Shown piece after piece: positions 27,183 through 36,263 of a DNA stretch of 39,152 nucleotides. Within the stretch, counting starts at the first letter, position 1, and every line of letters starts with the position of its first letter. Source of the DNA: Actinomycetota bacterium (GTDB lineage Bacteria > Actinomycetota > Actinomycetes > S36-B12 > GCA-2699445); the NCBI GenBank assembly GCA_029978705.1, contig JAPOIY010000024.1, forward strand, positions 1 through 39,152, written 5' to 3'. The translations under genes and the position numbers were made by a program. The notes beneath the pieces are model-generated. The model was given only the letters and a program-made list of their open reading frames with translations. It was not told the DNA's origin and made no database searches.

Positions 27183-28571
27183 ATGGCGGACGTCACCGGG
27201 CCGGATCCGTCCGTCGCCGCCTTCGCGGCCGCCGTCGCCACCGCCACACCCTTCCTCGCCGGGGTCCGGGGGCTGCCGACCACCGCCGGTCCGGTGGAAC
27301 TCCCCCGCACCCTGCCGGAAGGGCCCGGCCCGGATGTCGCCGCCGCCGTGCACCATCTGGCCCGCGACCTGGCCCCGGGGATCATGCCGTCCCCCGGCCC
27401 CCGGTACTTCGGATTCGTGACCGGCGGCACCCTCCCGCCCGCCCTGGCCGCCGAGGTCCTGGTCGGCGCGTGGGACCAGAACGTGGCTCTGGCCGCCATG
27501 TCGCCCGCCCTCGCGGAGGTGGAGTCCGTGACCGCCGAGTGGGTGGCGGACCTGCTCGGACTTCCTGCGGGACTGTCGGCCGGCTTCGTGACCGGCGCCA
27601 CGATGGCCAACTGGACCGCTCTGGCCGCCGCGCGACATGACCTGCTGACAGCTGCCGGGTGGGACCTGGAGGCGGACGGCATGGCCGGGAGTCCGCCGAT
27701 CACTGTGGTGGTCGGCGCCGAGCGGCACAGCGCCATCGACCTCTCCCTGCGGTATCTCGGTTTCGGACGTTCCCAGCTGGTGGTCGTTCCCGCGGATGAC
27801 CAGGGCCGGATGGACGCGGCCGCTCTGGCCCACACGATGCCGACCGTCGCCGCACCCGCGATCGTCTGCGCCCAGGCCGGGAACGTGAACAGCGGCAGCA
27901 TCGACCCGATGGACACGATCAGCGACATCGCCCGTGCGGCCGGTGCCTGGCTGCACGTCGACGCCGCGGTGGGCGCGTGGCTGGCCGCCAGCACCCGGCT
28001 GCGGCCGCAACTGGCCGGGTGGGAGCGGGCGGACTCCTGGGCGCTCGACGCCCACAAGGGGCTGAACACCGGGTACGACAGCGGCATCGTGCTCACCGCC
28101 CATCCGGCGTCCCACCGGGCCGCCACGCAGGCCACCGCGGCCTATCTGCCGGCGAGTGCCGACCACCGGGACGGGTCGGCCTGGACTCCGGAGGGGTCCC
28201 GCCGGGGTCGCGCGCTGGGTGTCTATGCGGTGCTGCGCCAGCTCGGTCGCTCGGGCGTGGCGGACCTGGTCGAGCGCCAGTGCGACCTGGCCGCTCGTTT
28301 CGCCGAGGGACTCGCCCGGATCCCCGGGGTGACGGTGGCCAACGAGGTGACCGCCAACCAGGTTCTCGTGCGGTTCGCGGGCGGCGACGCGGTCACGCAC
28401 CGCGTCGTGGCGCTCGTCCAGGAGGGGGGCGTGTGCTGGATGGGGGGCACGCGGTGGCGCGACGCCGCCTGTATGCGGATCTCGGTGAGCAACTGGATGA
28501 CGACACCGGCCGACGTGGACCGGGCGATCGACGAGGTCTCGCGCTGCTGGGCGGAGGCCCACTCCCGCTGA
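27183..28571 (+). CDS. PLP-dependent group II amino acid decarboxylase
   Basis: 462 residues. Fold type I decarboxylase of the aromatic-L-amino-acid/glutamate decarboxylase family. Visible: SPGPRYFGFVTGG near residue 70, GAERHSAID (His stacking on PLP), HVDAAVGAW (PLP aspartate) and DAHKGLN with the Schiff-base lysine K292. Substrate cannot be read from the sequence; the family includes decarboxylases of Trp, Tyr, DOPA, His and Glu, and some members are aldehyde-forming. Probably leaderless (TAGTCT then 6 nt then ATG). It converges on the lysine-rich gene with only 4 nt between the stops. Confidence 0.92.
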   Translation: MADVTGPDPSVAAFAAAVATATPFLAGVRGLPTTAGPVELPRTLPEGPGPDVAAAVHHLARDLAPGIMPSPGPRYFGFVTGGTLPPALAAEVLVGAWDQNVALAAMSPALAEVESVTAEWVADLLGLPAGLSAGFVTGATMANWTALAAARHDLLTAAGWDLEADGMAGSPPITVVVGAERHSAIDLSLRYLGFGRSQLVVVPADDQGRMDAAALAHTMPTVAAPAIVCAQAGNVNSGSIDPMDTISDIARAAGAWLHVDAAVGAWLAASTRLRPQLAGWERADSWALDAHKGLNTGYDSGIVLTAHPASHRAATQATAAYLPASADHRDGSAWTPEGSRRGRALGVYAVLRQLGRSGVADLVERQCDLAARFAEGLARIPGVTVANEVTANQVLVRFAGGDAVTHRVVALVQEGGVCWMGGTRWRDAACMRISVSNWMTTPADVDRAIDEVSRCWAEAHSR

Positions 28572-28575
28572 CGCG

Positions 28576-29601
28576 TCAGCGACGCCCGGTGAGGCGGCGG
28601 GCGGTCTCCCGGACCACGGCCGTGGGGGCCGCCCGGATCGCCTCGGCCACGTCCACGTTCTCCCGCAGGAACTGCGCCACCTTGGCCGGGTCCATCTGCT
28701 CGCGGGCGATCGCCATGACATCGACCTGCTCCATGGCGGCTGCGACCGCGCGGGCGAAGTCCAGGCGCGTGATCGCCATCCCGGTGAAGTCCACCTCATC
28801 CAGGCTGGCCTCGATGAGGCGGACGAGATCCATATGGTCGATCGCGAATCCGGTCAGGTCCACCTGGTCGGCGGTCGCTTCGAGCACCCGCTGGATGTCG
28901 ACGTGGTCGATGGCGAGTTCAGTGAGGTCCAACTGCTCCATCACCATCTGGATGGTCTCCGGCAGGACCGCGGCGACCGCTGCCGCCGCCTCGTGTTCCG
29001 CGTCGGCCCGCAGACGCCGGCCGCGCTGCGCCAACGGTTCGGTGAGCGCGGCCAGCAGCCGCAGCCCAGTACCCGCAGTGCCGCCGACCGCGGCGGTCTG
29101 GGACCACGCGCGGGACAGCACGGGGTTGAGCTGCCGCTCCGCACTCGCCGCCACCCGCTCCCCCAGCTCCATGGCCACGTCCAGCGCCCCGAGAGCGACG
29201 TCCACGACCGGCTCGGCCGGGAGGGGGGACCCGGGACCGACGACGGGGTTGGCGCCCTCCCCGAAGCGGCCGGCTCCCGCGATGCCGAGCAGCGCGACGC
29301 CGATCCCCCGGCGCAGGGGTGCATTGGGCCAGGCCCGGGGCTGGGGGGTCGCGGGCGCGGCCGGTGCCGCCGCCTTCCGGGTGGTCGTGGGGGCCGGGGT
29401 CCGTTTCGCGACGGGAGCGGTGGCCTTCCGCCCCGGCCCTTTCTTCGTCGCGGCCTTCTTTGTCGCGGCCTTCTTCGTCGCAGCCTTCTTCGTCGCGGCC
29501 TTCTTCGTCGGAGCCGTGCGGGCGGTCGCCTTCCGGGCGGGGGCCTTCGGGGCGGTACGTCGCGGCGGGGTCTTCTTCGCCGGAGCCGGTCGGGTCGCCA
29601 T
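28576..29601 (-). CDS. Lysine-rich-tail protein with 23-residue repeats, unknown function
   Basis: 341 residues from the ATG at 29601 (a GTG at 29610 overlapping the hisG stop as GTGA is an alternative). Residues 1-80 are a histone H1-like basic tail of Lys, Ala, Pro and Thr with five KKAAT-type units. Residues 98-112 are a short hydrophobic stretch (GIGVALLGIAGAGR). Residues 224-315 are four tandem 23-residue repeats of the pattern VDhTGhAI..hDh.RhhEAh.-Q (h hydrophobic), with the start of a fifth. The basic tail predicts DNA or polyanion binding; similar Asp-rich VD repeats occur in actinobacterial proteins of unknown role. Probably cotranscribed with hisG. Function unknown. Confidence 0.85.
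   Translation of the reverse strand: MATRPAPAKKTPPRRTAPKAPARKATARTAPTKKAATKKAATKKAATKKAATKKGPGRKATAPVAKRTPAPTTTRKAAAPAAPATPQPRAWPNAPLRRGIGVALLGIAGAGRFGEGANPVVGPGSPLPAEPVVDVALGALDVAMELGERVAASAERQLNPVLSRAWSQTAAVGGTAGTGLRLLAALTEPLAQRGRRLRADAEHEAAAAVAAVLPETIQMVMEQLDLTELAIDHVDIQRVLEATADQVDLTGFAIDHMDLVRLIEASLDEVDFTGMAITRLDFARAVAAAMEQVDVMAIAREQMDPAKVAQFLRENVDVAEAIRAAPTAVVRETARRLTGRR
29441..29515 (-). repeat. Five tandem 15-bp repeats coding KKAAT units
   Basis: Five near-identical 15-bp units (TTCTTCGTCGCGGCC on the plus strand), the last diverging at its end. They lie in frame inside the lysine-rich gene; changes in unit number would lengthen or shorten the tail without a frameshift. Confidence 0.9.
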
Positions 29602-29606
29602 GTCCG

Positions 29607-30452
29607 TCACAGCCGACAGGCGGAGATCGCGGTCACGAGGATGCCGCGGCCGCCGATGTCGGCGAGCCGGTCCATGACCCGGTGCACCTGCGCCTTCGGC
29701 ACGACGGCGCGGACCGCGGCCCATCCGTGCTCGTGCAGCGGGGAGACGGTGGGCGACTCCAGGCCGGGGGTGAGGGCGCACGCGGCCTCGACCTGGTCCA
29801 GGGGGATGTCGTAGTCCACCAGCACATATGTGCGCGCCGTCAGCACTCCCTGCAGACGGCGGATGAACACGTCCGTCTCGGGGGTGGCCGGGGCGGCATG
29901 GCGGCGGATGAGCAGCGCCTCGCTCTCGATGATGGGATCACCGATGGTCTCCAGACCGGCGGCGCGCAGGGTGCCGCCGGTGTCGACGACGTCGGCCACC
30001 GCGTCCGCGACCCCCAGCCGCACGGCGTTCTCCACGGCTCCGTCCAGGGGGACGAGGGTGGCCGTCACGCCGACGGCTGCCAGGTAGGTCGCGAGGATCT
30101 CGGGGTAGGAGGTGGCCAGCCGGGCGCCGTGCAGGTCGGCCACCGACTCGAACTTGCCCACGGGTCCGGCCAGCCGGAACGTGGAGGGCGCGAAGCCCAG
30201 CGCGAGGACCTCGTCGGCGGCCACGCCGGATTCGGCGAGCATGTCGCGGCCCGTGATCCCGAGGTCCAACGTGCCGGATGCGACGTAGGTGGCGATGTCT
30301 CGGGGGCGCAGCAGGAAGAACTCCACGTCGTTGTCGGTGTCGTGGATGACGAGGTCCCGTGCCGAGCGGCTGCGTTTGTAGCCGGCCTCGACCAGCATCT
30401 GGCGCGCCGGTTCGGACAACTGCCCCTTGTTGGGGATGGCGATTCGCAACAC
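29607..30452 (-). CDS. hisG: ATP phosphoribosyltransferase, long form
   Basis: 281 residues, first step of histidine synthesis (ATP plus PRPP). MLRIAIPNKGQLSEPA opens the catalytic domain; the PRPP loop region and the C-terminal ACT-like regulatory domain (about 205-281) are present, so this is the histidine-inhibited long form that needs no HisZ. GTG start. It sits 10 nt after hisE. Confidence 0.97.
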   Translation of the reverse strand: MLRIAIPNKGQLSEPARQMLVEAGYKRSRSARDLVIHDTDNDVEFFLLRPRDIATYVASGTLDLGITGRDMLAESGVAADEVLALGFAPSTFRLAGPVGKFESVADLHGARLATSYPEILATYLAAVGVTATLVPLDGAVENAVRLGVADAVADVVDTGGTLRAAGLETIGDPIIESEALLIRRHAAPATPETDVFIRRLQGVLTARTYVLVDYDIPLDQVEAACALTPGLESPTVSPLHEHGWAAVRAVVPKAQVHRVMDRLADIGGRGILVTAISACRL

Positions 30453-30462
30453 GGCGGCCTCC

Positions 30463-30726
30463 TCAGAGGTACTCGTAGATGTCGGTGGGGGTGAGGTCGC
30501 ACGCGACCATCAGCACCTGCAGGTGGTAGAGCAGCTGGGAGATCTCCTCGGCGGTCGCGGTGCGCCCCTGGTACTCGGCGGCCATCCAGACCTCGGCGGC
30601 CTCTTCGACGATCTTCTTGCCGATGGTGTGCACACCGGCGTCAAGGAGGTTCACGGTGCCGGAACCGGCCGGCCGGTCGGCGGCCCGCTGCTGCAGTTCG
30701 CCGTAGAGGTCGTCGAACGTCTTCAC
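30463..30726 (-). CDS. hisE: Phosphoribosyl-ATP pyrophosphatase
   Basis: 87 residues, second step of histidine synthesis. MazG-like helical fold with [14 protein letters not shown] carrying the metal-binding glutamates, and the conserved C-terminal [16 protein letters not shown] start overlapping the ribH stop as GTGA. The hisE-hisG pair sits at the end of the riboflavin genes, the usual actinobacterial arrangement. Confidence 0.97.
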   Translation of the reverse strand: MKTFDDLYGELQQRAADRPAGSGTVNLLDAGVHTIGKKIVEEAAEVWMAAEYQGRTATAEEISQLLYHLQVLMVACDLTPTDIYEYL

Positions 30727-31229
30727 CGGGGCCCTCCGGTGAAGCCCACGTACGGCGTGCCGGTCCCGGAGATCGCCGACAGCGTGGCGAGGGTGCCCAG
30801 GACGGCGTCGACGGCCTCTGCTCCTTTGTCCTCGGAGCTGCCCGGCAGCCCCGCCCGGTCCAGGGCCTGCTCCTCGGTGTCGCAGGTGAGCACCCCGAAC
30901 CCGATCGGGACCCCGGTGGTGACGGCAACCTCGGTCAGCCCGTAGGTGACCCCCCCGGACACGTACTCGAAATGCGGGGTGCCGCCGCGGATGATCACAC
31001 CCAGCGCGACGACGGCGTCGAAGCGGTCGGCTGCCCGCCGGGCGGCCACCGGCAGTTCGAAGGAACCCGGCACGGAGAACACCTCCACCGAGGCCCCCGC
31101 CGCGTCCGCCGCGCGGCGGGTCCCGGCGATGAGCCCGTCCATGATCGTGCGGTGCCAGGACGCAGCGATGACGGCGATGCGCACGCCGGCCCCGTCCTGC
31201 CCCCCGCGGGGCGCCCCTGATCCGCTCAT
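30723..31229 (-). CDS. ribH: 6,7-dimethyl-8-ribityllumazine synthase
   Basis: 168 residues, condenses the pyrimidine and dihydroxybutanone phosphate branches of riboflavin synthesis; forms icosahedral or pentameric shells. Motifs: [27 protein letters not shown] (active-site His), [12 protein letters not shown]. Starts 1 nt after the ribBA stop. Confidence 0.97.
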   Translation of the reverse strand: MSGSGAPRGGQDGAGVRIAVIAASWHRTIMDGLIAGTRRAADAAGASVEVFSVPGSFELPVAARRAADRFDAVVALGVIIRGGTPHFEYVSGGVTYGLTEVAVTTGVPIGFGVLTCDTEEQALDRAGLPGSSEDKGAEAVDAVLGTLATLSAISGTGTPYVGFTGGPR

Positions 31230-31230
31230 G

Positions 31231-32541
31231 TCACCACTCCGTCACTTCGGCGGGCAGCACCGGGATGGTGTGGCCCATGCGCTCGGCCTTCGTCCGCAGG
31301 TACTCACGATTCTGCTGGGTCTCCCCCACCACGAGGGGGATCCGTTCCACGATGCTCAGACCGTAACCCTCCAGCCCCGCCCGCTTCTGCGGGTTGTTGG
31401 TGAGCAGCCGCAGGGTGCGCACGCCGAGGTCCGCGAGGATCTGCGCGCCGGTTCCGTACTCGCGGGCGTCGGCGGGCAGACCGAGGTCCAGGTTCGCATC
31501 CACGGTGTCGCGGCCGGCGTCCTGCAGCCGGTAGGCGGCCAGTTTGTGCAGCAGGCCGATGCCGCGACCCTCGTGGCCCCGCACGTACAGCACGATGCCG
31601 CGGCCCTCGGCCGCGACCTGCGCCAGCGCGGCCTGCAACTGGGGGCCGCAGTCACAGCGCAGGGAGCCGAGGGCGTCACCGGTCAGGCACTCCGAGTGCA
31701 CGCGGACGAGCACGTCGGAGCCGTCGCCGATGTCGCCCATGACGAGGGCGACGTGTTCCTCGCCGTCGATCAGCGACCGGTACCCGACCGCGCGGAAGTC
31801 GCCGTACAGGGTGGGCAGTTCGGTCTCCACGACGCGTTCGACCTGCGTCTCGGTGTGGCGCACATGGGCGATCAGGTCGGCGATGGAGATCATCAGCAGA
31901 CCGTGCTCGTCGGCGAACCGGCGGCACTCCGGGGCGCGCATCATGGCGCCGTCGTCGGTGACGAGCTCGCAGATCGCCCCCGCCGGGGTGAGCCCGGCGA
32001 GGCGGGACAGCTCGACGGCGGCCTCCGTGTGGCCCGCGCGCTGCAGGACACCGCCGGCGACCGCCCGCAGCGGGAACACGTGGCCCGGGCGGGTGAGTTC
32101 CCACGCTTCGGTGGCGCTGTCGGCCAGCACGCGGATCGTGTGCGCCCGGTCGTGCGCCGAGATGCCCGTGGTGACACCGTCCCGGGCGTCGACCGAGATC
32201 GAGTAGGCGGTCTGTTTGCGGTCCTGGTTGACCGCCGTCATCGGCGGGAGGTCGAGGCGGTCCAGTTGCTCCCCCGGCATCGGGACGCAGACGACCCCCG
32301 AGGTGTGCCGGATCATGAAGCCGACCAGTTCGGGGGTGGCCTTGCCGGCCGCGAAGATCAGGTCTCCCTCGTTCTCCCGGTCGGCGTCGTCCACGACGAC
32401 CACCGCCTCGCCGCGGCCGATGGCGGCCACCGCGTCGGCCACGGGGTCCAGGCGCACGTCGGCCGGCGGCGCTGGCTCGGGCGCCGCGACCGGCGTGGGC
32501 TCCGGCTCCTCCTCGCCGAGGAGTCGGTCGGCGGGGATCAC
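31231..32541 (-). CDS. ribBA: Bifunctional DHBP synthase / GTP cyclohydrolase II
   Basis: 436 residues. A short Glu/Pro/Ala-rich N-terminus (to about 30) is followed by the RibB domain ([25 protein letters not shown]; makes 3,4-dihydroxybutanone phosphate) and the RibA domain ([22 protein letters not shown] with the three zinc cysteines, [13 protein letters not shown]). Both catalytic sets look intact, so both starting branches of riboflavin come from this protein. GTG start, GTGA overlap with ribE. Confidence 0.97.
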   Translation of the reverse strand: MIPADRLLGEEEPEPTPVAAPEPAPPADVRLDPVADAVAAIGRGEAVVVVDDADRENEGDLIFAAGKATPELVGFMIRHTSGVVCVPMPGEQLDRLDLPPMTAVNQDRKQTAYSISVDARDGVTTGISAHDRAHTIRVLADSATEAWELTRPGHVFPLRAVAGGVLQRAGHTEAAVELSRLAGLTPAGAICELVTDDGAMMRAPECRRFADEHGLLMISIADLIAHVRHTETQVERVVETELPTLYGDFRAVGYRSLIDGEEHVALVMGDIGDGSDVLVRVHSECLTGDALGSLRCDCGPQLQAALAQVAAEGRGIVLYVRGHEGRGIGLLHKLAAYRLQDAGRDTVDANLDLGLPADAREYGTGAQILADLGVRTLRLLTNNPQKRAGLEGYGLSIVERIPLVVGETQQNREYLRTKAERMGHTIPVLPAEVTEW

Positions 32542-33149
32542 CGCGTGTCCGCGGACAGGATCCGCTCGACGTACTTGGCGATCACGTCAACCTCCAGATT
32601 CACGGGGTCTCCCGGCTGGAGTTCACCCAGCGTCGTGTGCTGCAACGTGGTGGGGATCAGCGCCACCGAGAACCAGTGTCCGTCATCGTCGGCGCCAACT
32701 CCAACCACGGTGAGGGACACCCCGTCGATGGTGATCGACCCCTTCTCCGCGATGTAGCGCGACAGGGCTGCCGGCACGCCGATCACCACCTCGTCGAAGT
32801 CGCCGTCGGGGCGGCGGGAGCGGATGCTGCCCATCCCGTCGATGTGCCCCTGGACGATGTGGCCGCCGAGGCGGGTGTCGGGGGTGGCGGCCCGTTCCAG
32901 GTTGACGGGCGATCCGGGCGCGAGGCGCCCGAGGCTGGACCGTCGCAGGGTCTCGGGCATGACGTCCGCGCTGAAGCCCGTTGCGGGGAAGTCGGTCACC
33001 GTCAGGCACACGCCGTTCACGGCCACCGAGTCGCCGGGCGCGGTCCCCTCCAGGACGCGGTCGGCGGTGATGACCAGCCGCATGGCGTCGTCGGACACGG
33101 GTTCGATGCGGGCGATACGCCCGACCTCCTCGACGATCCCGGTGAACAT
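32538..33149 (-). CDS. ribE: Riboflavin synthase alpha chain
   Basis: 203 residues with two lumazine-binding barrels, each with its own repeat of the fold; starts [10 protein letters not shown], the family hallmark, and has VNGVCLTV and DGVSLTVV in the two halves. It dismutates two ribityllumazines to riboflavin. Lies 15 nt after ribD. Confidence 0.97.
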   Translation of the reverse strand: MFTGIVEEVGRIARIEPVSDDAMRLVITADRVLEGTAPGDSVAVNGVCLTVTDFPATGFSADVMPETLRRSSLGRLAPGSPVNLERAATPDTRLGGHIVQGHIDGMGSIRSRRPDGDFDEVVIGVPAALSRYIAEKGSITIDGVSLTVVGVGADDDGHWFSVALIPTTLQHTTLGELQPGDPVNLEVDVIAKYVERILSADTR

Positions 33150-33164
33150 GCTGCCTCCTCGGGC

Positions 33165-34196
33165 TCAGCCGTCCGCGACCTGCGGGCGCAGGTCGATGCG
33201 GACATCATCCCCGACGCGGGAGACGTCGAGCAGGTCCAGCCGCACGGCCTCGGTGATGCTCGTCACCCCGAGGTCGGCCACCGCGGGGCGGCCCGCGGCC
33301 ACGAGCAGCGGGGCCGTGTACCAGATGATGCGGTCGATCAGCCCGGCGCGCAGGAAGGCGCCGGCCAGCGTCGGGCCGCCCTCCAGCAGAACGCTGCGCA
33401 CCTCCCGCCGCATCAGCTGCTGCAGGGCGAAGGCCGGGTCCCGGGTCGGGAGCTGCCAGAACCGGTCGACGGGTTCGGCGAGGCGGACCCGCGCGTTCGC
33501 GGGCACCGAGCGTTGACCCATCACGACCCGCCACGGCTGCCGGCCCGCTGCTCCCCCAGCGCCCCGGGCGGTCAGTTCCGGGTCGTCGGCGAACACCGTC
33601 GCCGTGCCGACGACGACGGCGTCCACCTGCCCCCGCAGCTCGTGCACCTGGTCGCGGGCGGCCGGACCGGTGATCCAGCGGCTGCTGCCGTCGGCGGCGG
33701 CGACGTAGCCGTCGAGGGTGGCGGCGAGTTTCCAGGTGACGTCGGGCCGCTGCCGGGACATGGCGCGGGTCCACGTCGGGTTGAGTTGCCGGGCCGGCTC
33801 GGCCAACAGCCCCTCCGTCACCACCACTCCGGCCGCGCGCAGGGCACGGGCGCCGCCGGACGCCTCGGGGTTGGGGTCGGACTGCGCGAAGACCACGCGC
33901 GCGACGCCCGCGTCGATGAGCGCCCGGGCACACGGCCCGGTGCGCCCCTCGTGGTTGCAGGGTTCGAGGGTGACGACCGCGGTGGCGCCGCGGGCGCGGT
34001 CGCCGGCGACCGTCAGGGCGATGATCTCGGCGTGCGGGGGGCCGGCACTCTCGTGCGCCCCGGTGGCGATGACGCTGCCGTCCGGCGCGAGGAGCACACA
34101 GCCCACCCGCGGGTTCGGGGCCGGGTCGGGCGTCGCGGCCGCCAGGTCCAGCGCCTGCTGCATGGCTGCCGCCAGGGCTGCGTCGTCGAGCGTCAT
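33165..34196 (-). CDS. ribD: Bifunctional riboflavin deaminase/reductase
   Basis: 343 residues. N-terminal zinc deaminase (PNPRVGCVL, HAE, EPCNHEGRTGPC) and C-terminal NADPH reductase (KLAATLDGYVAAADG, LLEGGPTLAGAFL). The start at 34196 shares one base with the rpe stop (TGATG); the longer open frame upstream reads through rpe and is spurious. No FMN riboswitch can exist here, since there is no leader. Confidence 0.96.
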   Translation of the reverse strand: MTLDDAALAAAMQQALDLAAATPDPAPNPRVGCVLLAPDGSVIATGAHESAGPPHAEIIALTVAGDRARGATAVVTLEPCNHEGRTGPCARALIDAGVARVVFAQSDPNPEASGGARALRAAGVVVTEGLLAEPARQLNPTWTRAMSRQRPDVTWKLAATLDGYVAAADGSSRWITGPAARDQVHELRGQVDAVVVGTATVFADDPELTARGAGGAAGRQPWRVVMGQRSVPANARVRLAEPVDRFWQLPTRDPAFALQQLMRREVRSVLLEGGPTLAGAFLRAGLIDRIIWYTAPLLVAAGRPAVADLGVTSITEAVRLDLLDVSRVGDDVRIDLRPQVADG

Positions 34197-34858
34197 CAGG
34201 CCCCCGCCTCCTCGGCGGCGTCGCGCAGCGCGCCGATCATCCGGTCGGGGTCGGCGGCGCTGAACACCGCGCTGCCGGCGACGAACACGTCGGCCCCCGC
34301 CTCGGCGCACACCCCGATCGTGTCGAGGTCGACGCCGCCGTCGACCTGCAGCCACACCTCGGCACCGCTGCCGGCGATGAGGTCGCGGGCCGCGGCGATC
34401 TTGGGGACGACGATGTCGAGGAACTTCTGGCCGCCGAAACCGGGTTCGACGGTCATCACCAGGAGCATGTCCAGCTCGGGCAGCATGTCGGCGTACGGCG
34501 CCACCGGGGTCGCGGGCTTCAGCGCCATCCCGGCGCGGGCCCCCTGGGCGCGGATCTCGCGGGCGAGCCGGATGGGGGCGTGGGCGGCCTCGACGTGGAA
34601 CGTCACCGATCCCGCCCCCGCCTCCGCGTAGGCGGGCGCCCACCGGTCGGGGTCCGCGATCATCAGATGGCAGTCGACCGGTGTGGTGACATGCGCGAGG
34701 AGCGACTCGACCACGGGCAGACCGAGCGTCAGATTGGGCACGAAGTGGTTGTCCATCACGTCGACATGCAGCCAGTCGGCGGACGGGATCCGGGCGCACT
34801 CGGCGCCGAGTGCGGCGAAGTCGCTGGACAGGATGCTGGGTGAGATCTGCGGGACCAC
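34196..34858 (-). CDS. rpe: Ribulose-phosphate 3-epimerase
   Basis: 220 residues, TIM barrel of the pentose phosphate pathway interconverting ribulose- and xylulose-5-phosphate. [32 protein letters not shown] (metal His/Asp), [10 protein letters not shown] and VDGGVD are all present. GTG start with TAGCCT (34870..34865) ending 6 nt before it: probably leaderless, giving the riboflavin genes their own promoter. A 76-nt gap separates it from rsmB. Confidence 0.97.
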   Translation of the reverse strand: MVPQISPSILSSDFAALGAECARIPSADWLHVDVMDNHFVPNLTLGLPVVESLLAHVTTPVDCHLMIADPDRWAPAYAEAGAGSVTFHVEAAHAPIRLAREIRAQGARAGMALKPATPVAPYADMLPELDMLLVMTVEPGFGGQKFLDIVVPKIAAARDLIAGSGAEVWLQVDGGVDLDTIGVCAEAGADVFVAGSAVFSAADPDRMIGALRDAAEEAGA

Positions 34859-34864
34859 CGCCTC

Positions 34865-34870
34865 AGGCTA
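34865..34870 (-). promoter_or_regulatory. rpe-rib-his leaderless promoter -10 (TAGCCT)
   Basis: Minus strand 34870..34865 reads TAGCCT, then GAGGCG, then the GTG of rpe at 34858. No clear -35. Confidence 0.55.
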
Positions 34871-34934
34871 GCGAAGGCCGGGGGACCGGTCGCCGTGAAC
34901 GCCGACTCCCCTGCGCCGCAGCGTCACCGCGGCC

Positions 34935-36263
34935 TCACCGCCGACGCAGTACCGCGAGGAACATCCCGTCGGTGTCGTGGCGCTGCGGCCACAGCCGGAC
35001 GTAGTCCCCGGCCGCGGCGTCCGGGACCTCCGGCAGCAGCGGTGCGGCGGGCACGACCTCCAGGTCGGAGCGGTCCCGCAGGACGGCATCGACGACGGCT
35101 GTCGTCTCCGCGCGGTGCGGCGAGCAGGTCACGTAGGCCACGCAGCCGCCGGGCACGAGCAGGTCCGCCGCGCGACGCAGGAGGGCCTCCTGGGTGGCGG
35201 CGAGGGGGGGCACGTCGTCGGGCCGGCGGCGCCAGCGCAGCTCGGGTCGGCGCCGGACGGCTCCCAGCCCGGTGCACGGGGCATCCAGCAGGATGCGCCC
35301 GGCCGACGGCAGGGGGTGGGTCAGCGAGTCGCCGGTGATCACCTCCACAGCGGGGCCGCCCGCGACGGCAGTGCGCACCAGGTCGGCGCGGTGGGGGTGC
35401 TGTTCGACGGCGATGAGGCGGGCGCCCGCGGCGGCGGCGGCGCCGGCGAGGTCGGCGGTCTTGCCGCCCGGCCCGGCGCACAGGTCCAGCCAGTCCCCCG
35501 CCGGGGTGTCGAGGCGGGTGACGGCCAGTGCCATCAGCTGACTCCCCTCGTCCTGCACGCCGGCGGCCCGGGACCGTACCGCCGCGAACCGGGCCGGATC
35601 CCCCGTGACCCGTACCGCCCAGGGCGACAACCGGCCGGGGGAGCCGTCGGTCTGGGCCAGCAGGTGCTCGCGGGTGGTGCGCCGGGCGACGAGGGTCACG
35701 GGCGCGGGTTCGTCGTTGCGCTGCAGCAGTGGCGTCAACTCGGCGGTCGCTTCCTGCTGCGCGAGGGAGTCGCGGAAGGCCCGGATGACCCACGGCGGGT
35801 GGGACCATTCGACCGCCCACGCCGCCACGGGGTCGTCCCCGGCGGGCATGACCGCGGCACGCCACTCCGGCCAGGTGCGCCGCGACACCGCCCGCAGGAT
35901 GGCGTTGGCGAAGGACGCGGCCCCGCGGCCCTTGCGGTCGCGCACGAGGTCGACGGTGGCCGACACAGCGGCGTAGTCCGCGGTCGCCATGCCGAGGAGT
36001 TGGTGGGCCCCCAGTCGCAACGCGGCCAGGACCTCCGGCTCGATGCGGTCCAGGGGGCGGGTGGCGCACTGCGCGAGGACGGCGTCGTAGCGGCCCTGCA
36101 GGCGGAGTGTGCCGAAGACCAGTTCCGTGGCCAGCGCTGCATCCCGCCGGTCCACGTGCCGTGCGCCGAGGGTGTGGGACAGCAGGAGGTTGGCGTACGC
36201 GTCCTGGGTGGCGACGGCCACGAGGACGTCGAGGGCGATGGAGCGAGCCGGGTCGCGGCTCAC
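34935..36263 (-). CDS. rsmB: 16S rRNA cytosine-967 C5-methyltransferase
   Basis: 442 residues. N-terminal NusB-like domain (about 1-135), then the Sun/RsmB methyltransferase: SAM motif DLCAGPGGKTADLAG (about 252), DAPCTGLG (about 324, catalytic PC motif) and VTCSPH (about 376, second cysteine). GTG start overlapping the fmt stop (GTGA). Usual neighbour of fmt and def. Confidence 0.95.
   Translation of the reverse strand: MSRDPARSIALDVLVAVATQDAYANLLLSHTLGARHVDRRDAALATELVFGTLRLQGRYDAVLAQCATRPLDRIEPEVLAALRLGAHQLLGMATADYAAVSATVDLVRDRKGRGAASFANAILRAVSRRTWPEWRAAVMPAGDDPVAAWAVEWSHPPWVIRAFRDSLAQQEATAELTPLLQRNDEPAPVTLVARRTTREHLLAQTDGSPGRLSPWAVRVTGDPARFAAVRSRAAGVQDEGSQLMALAVTRLDTPAGDWLDLCAGPGGKTADLAGAAAAAGARLIAVEQHPHRADLVRTAVAGGPAVEVITGDSLTHPLPSAGRILLDAPCTGLGAVRRRPELRWRRRPDDVPPLAATQEALLRRAADLLVPGGCVAYVTCSPHRAETTAVVDAVLRDRSDLEVVPAAPLLPEVPDAAAGDYVRLWPQRHDTDGMFLAVLRRR

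Noticed and set aside
27143-28135. Upstream extension of the accD3 frame
   Set aside because: It runs antisense through the decarboxylase; AccD3 homology begins at the ATG at 27142.
29441-29515. CRISPR-like or intergenic tandem repeat
   Set aside because: The units are contiguous, 15 bp and in frame, coding for KKAAT; there are no spacers.
34150-34260. FMN riboswitch ahead of ribD
   Set aside because: ribD overlaps the rpe stop, so there is no untranslated leader; the rpe message also appears leaderless.
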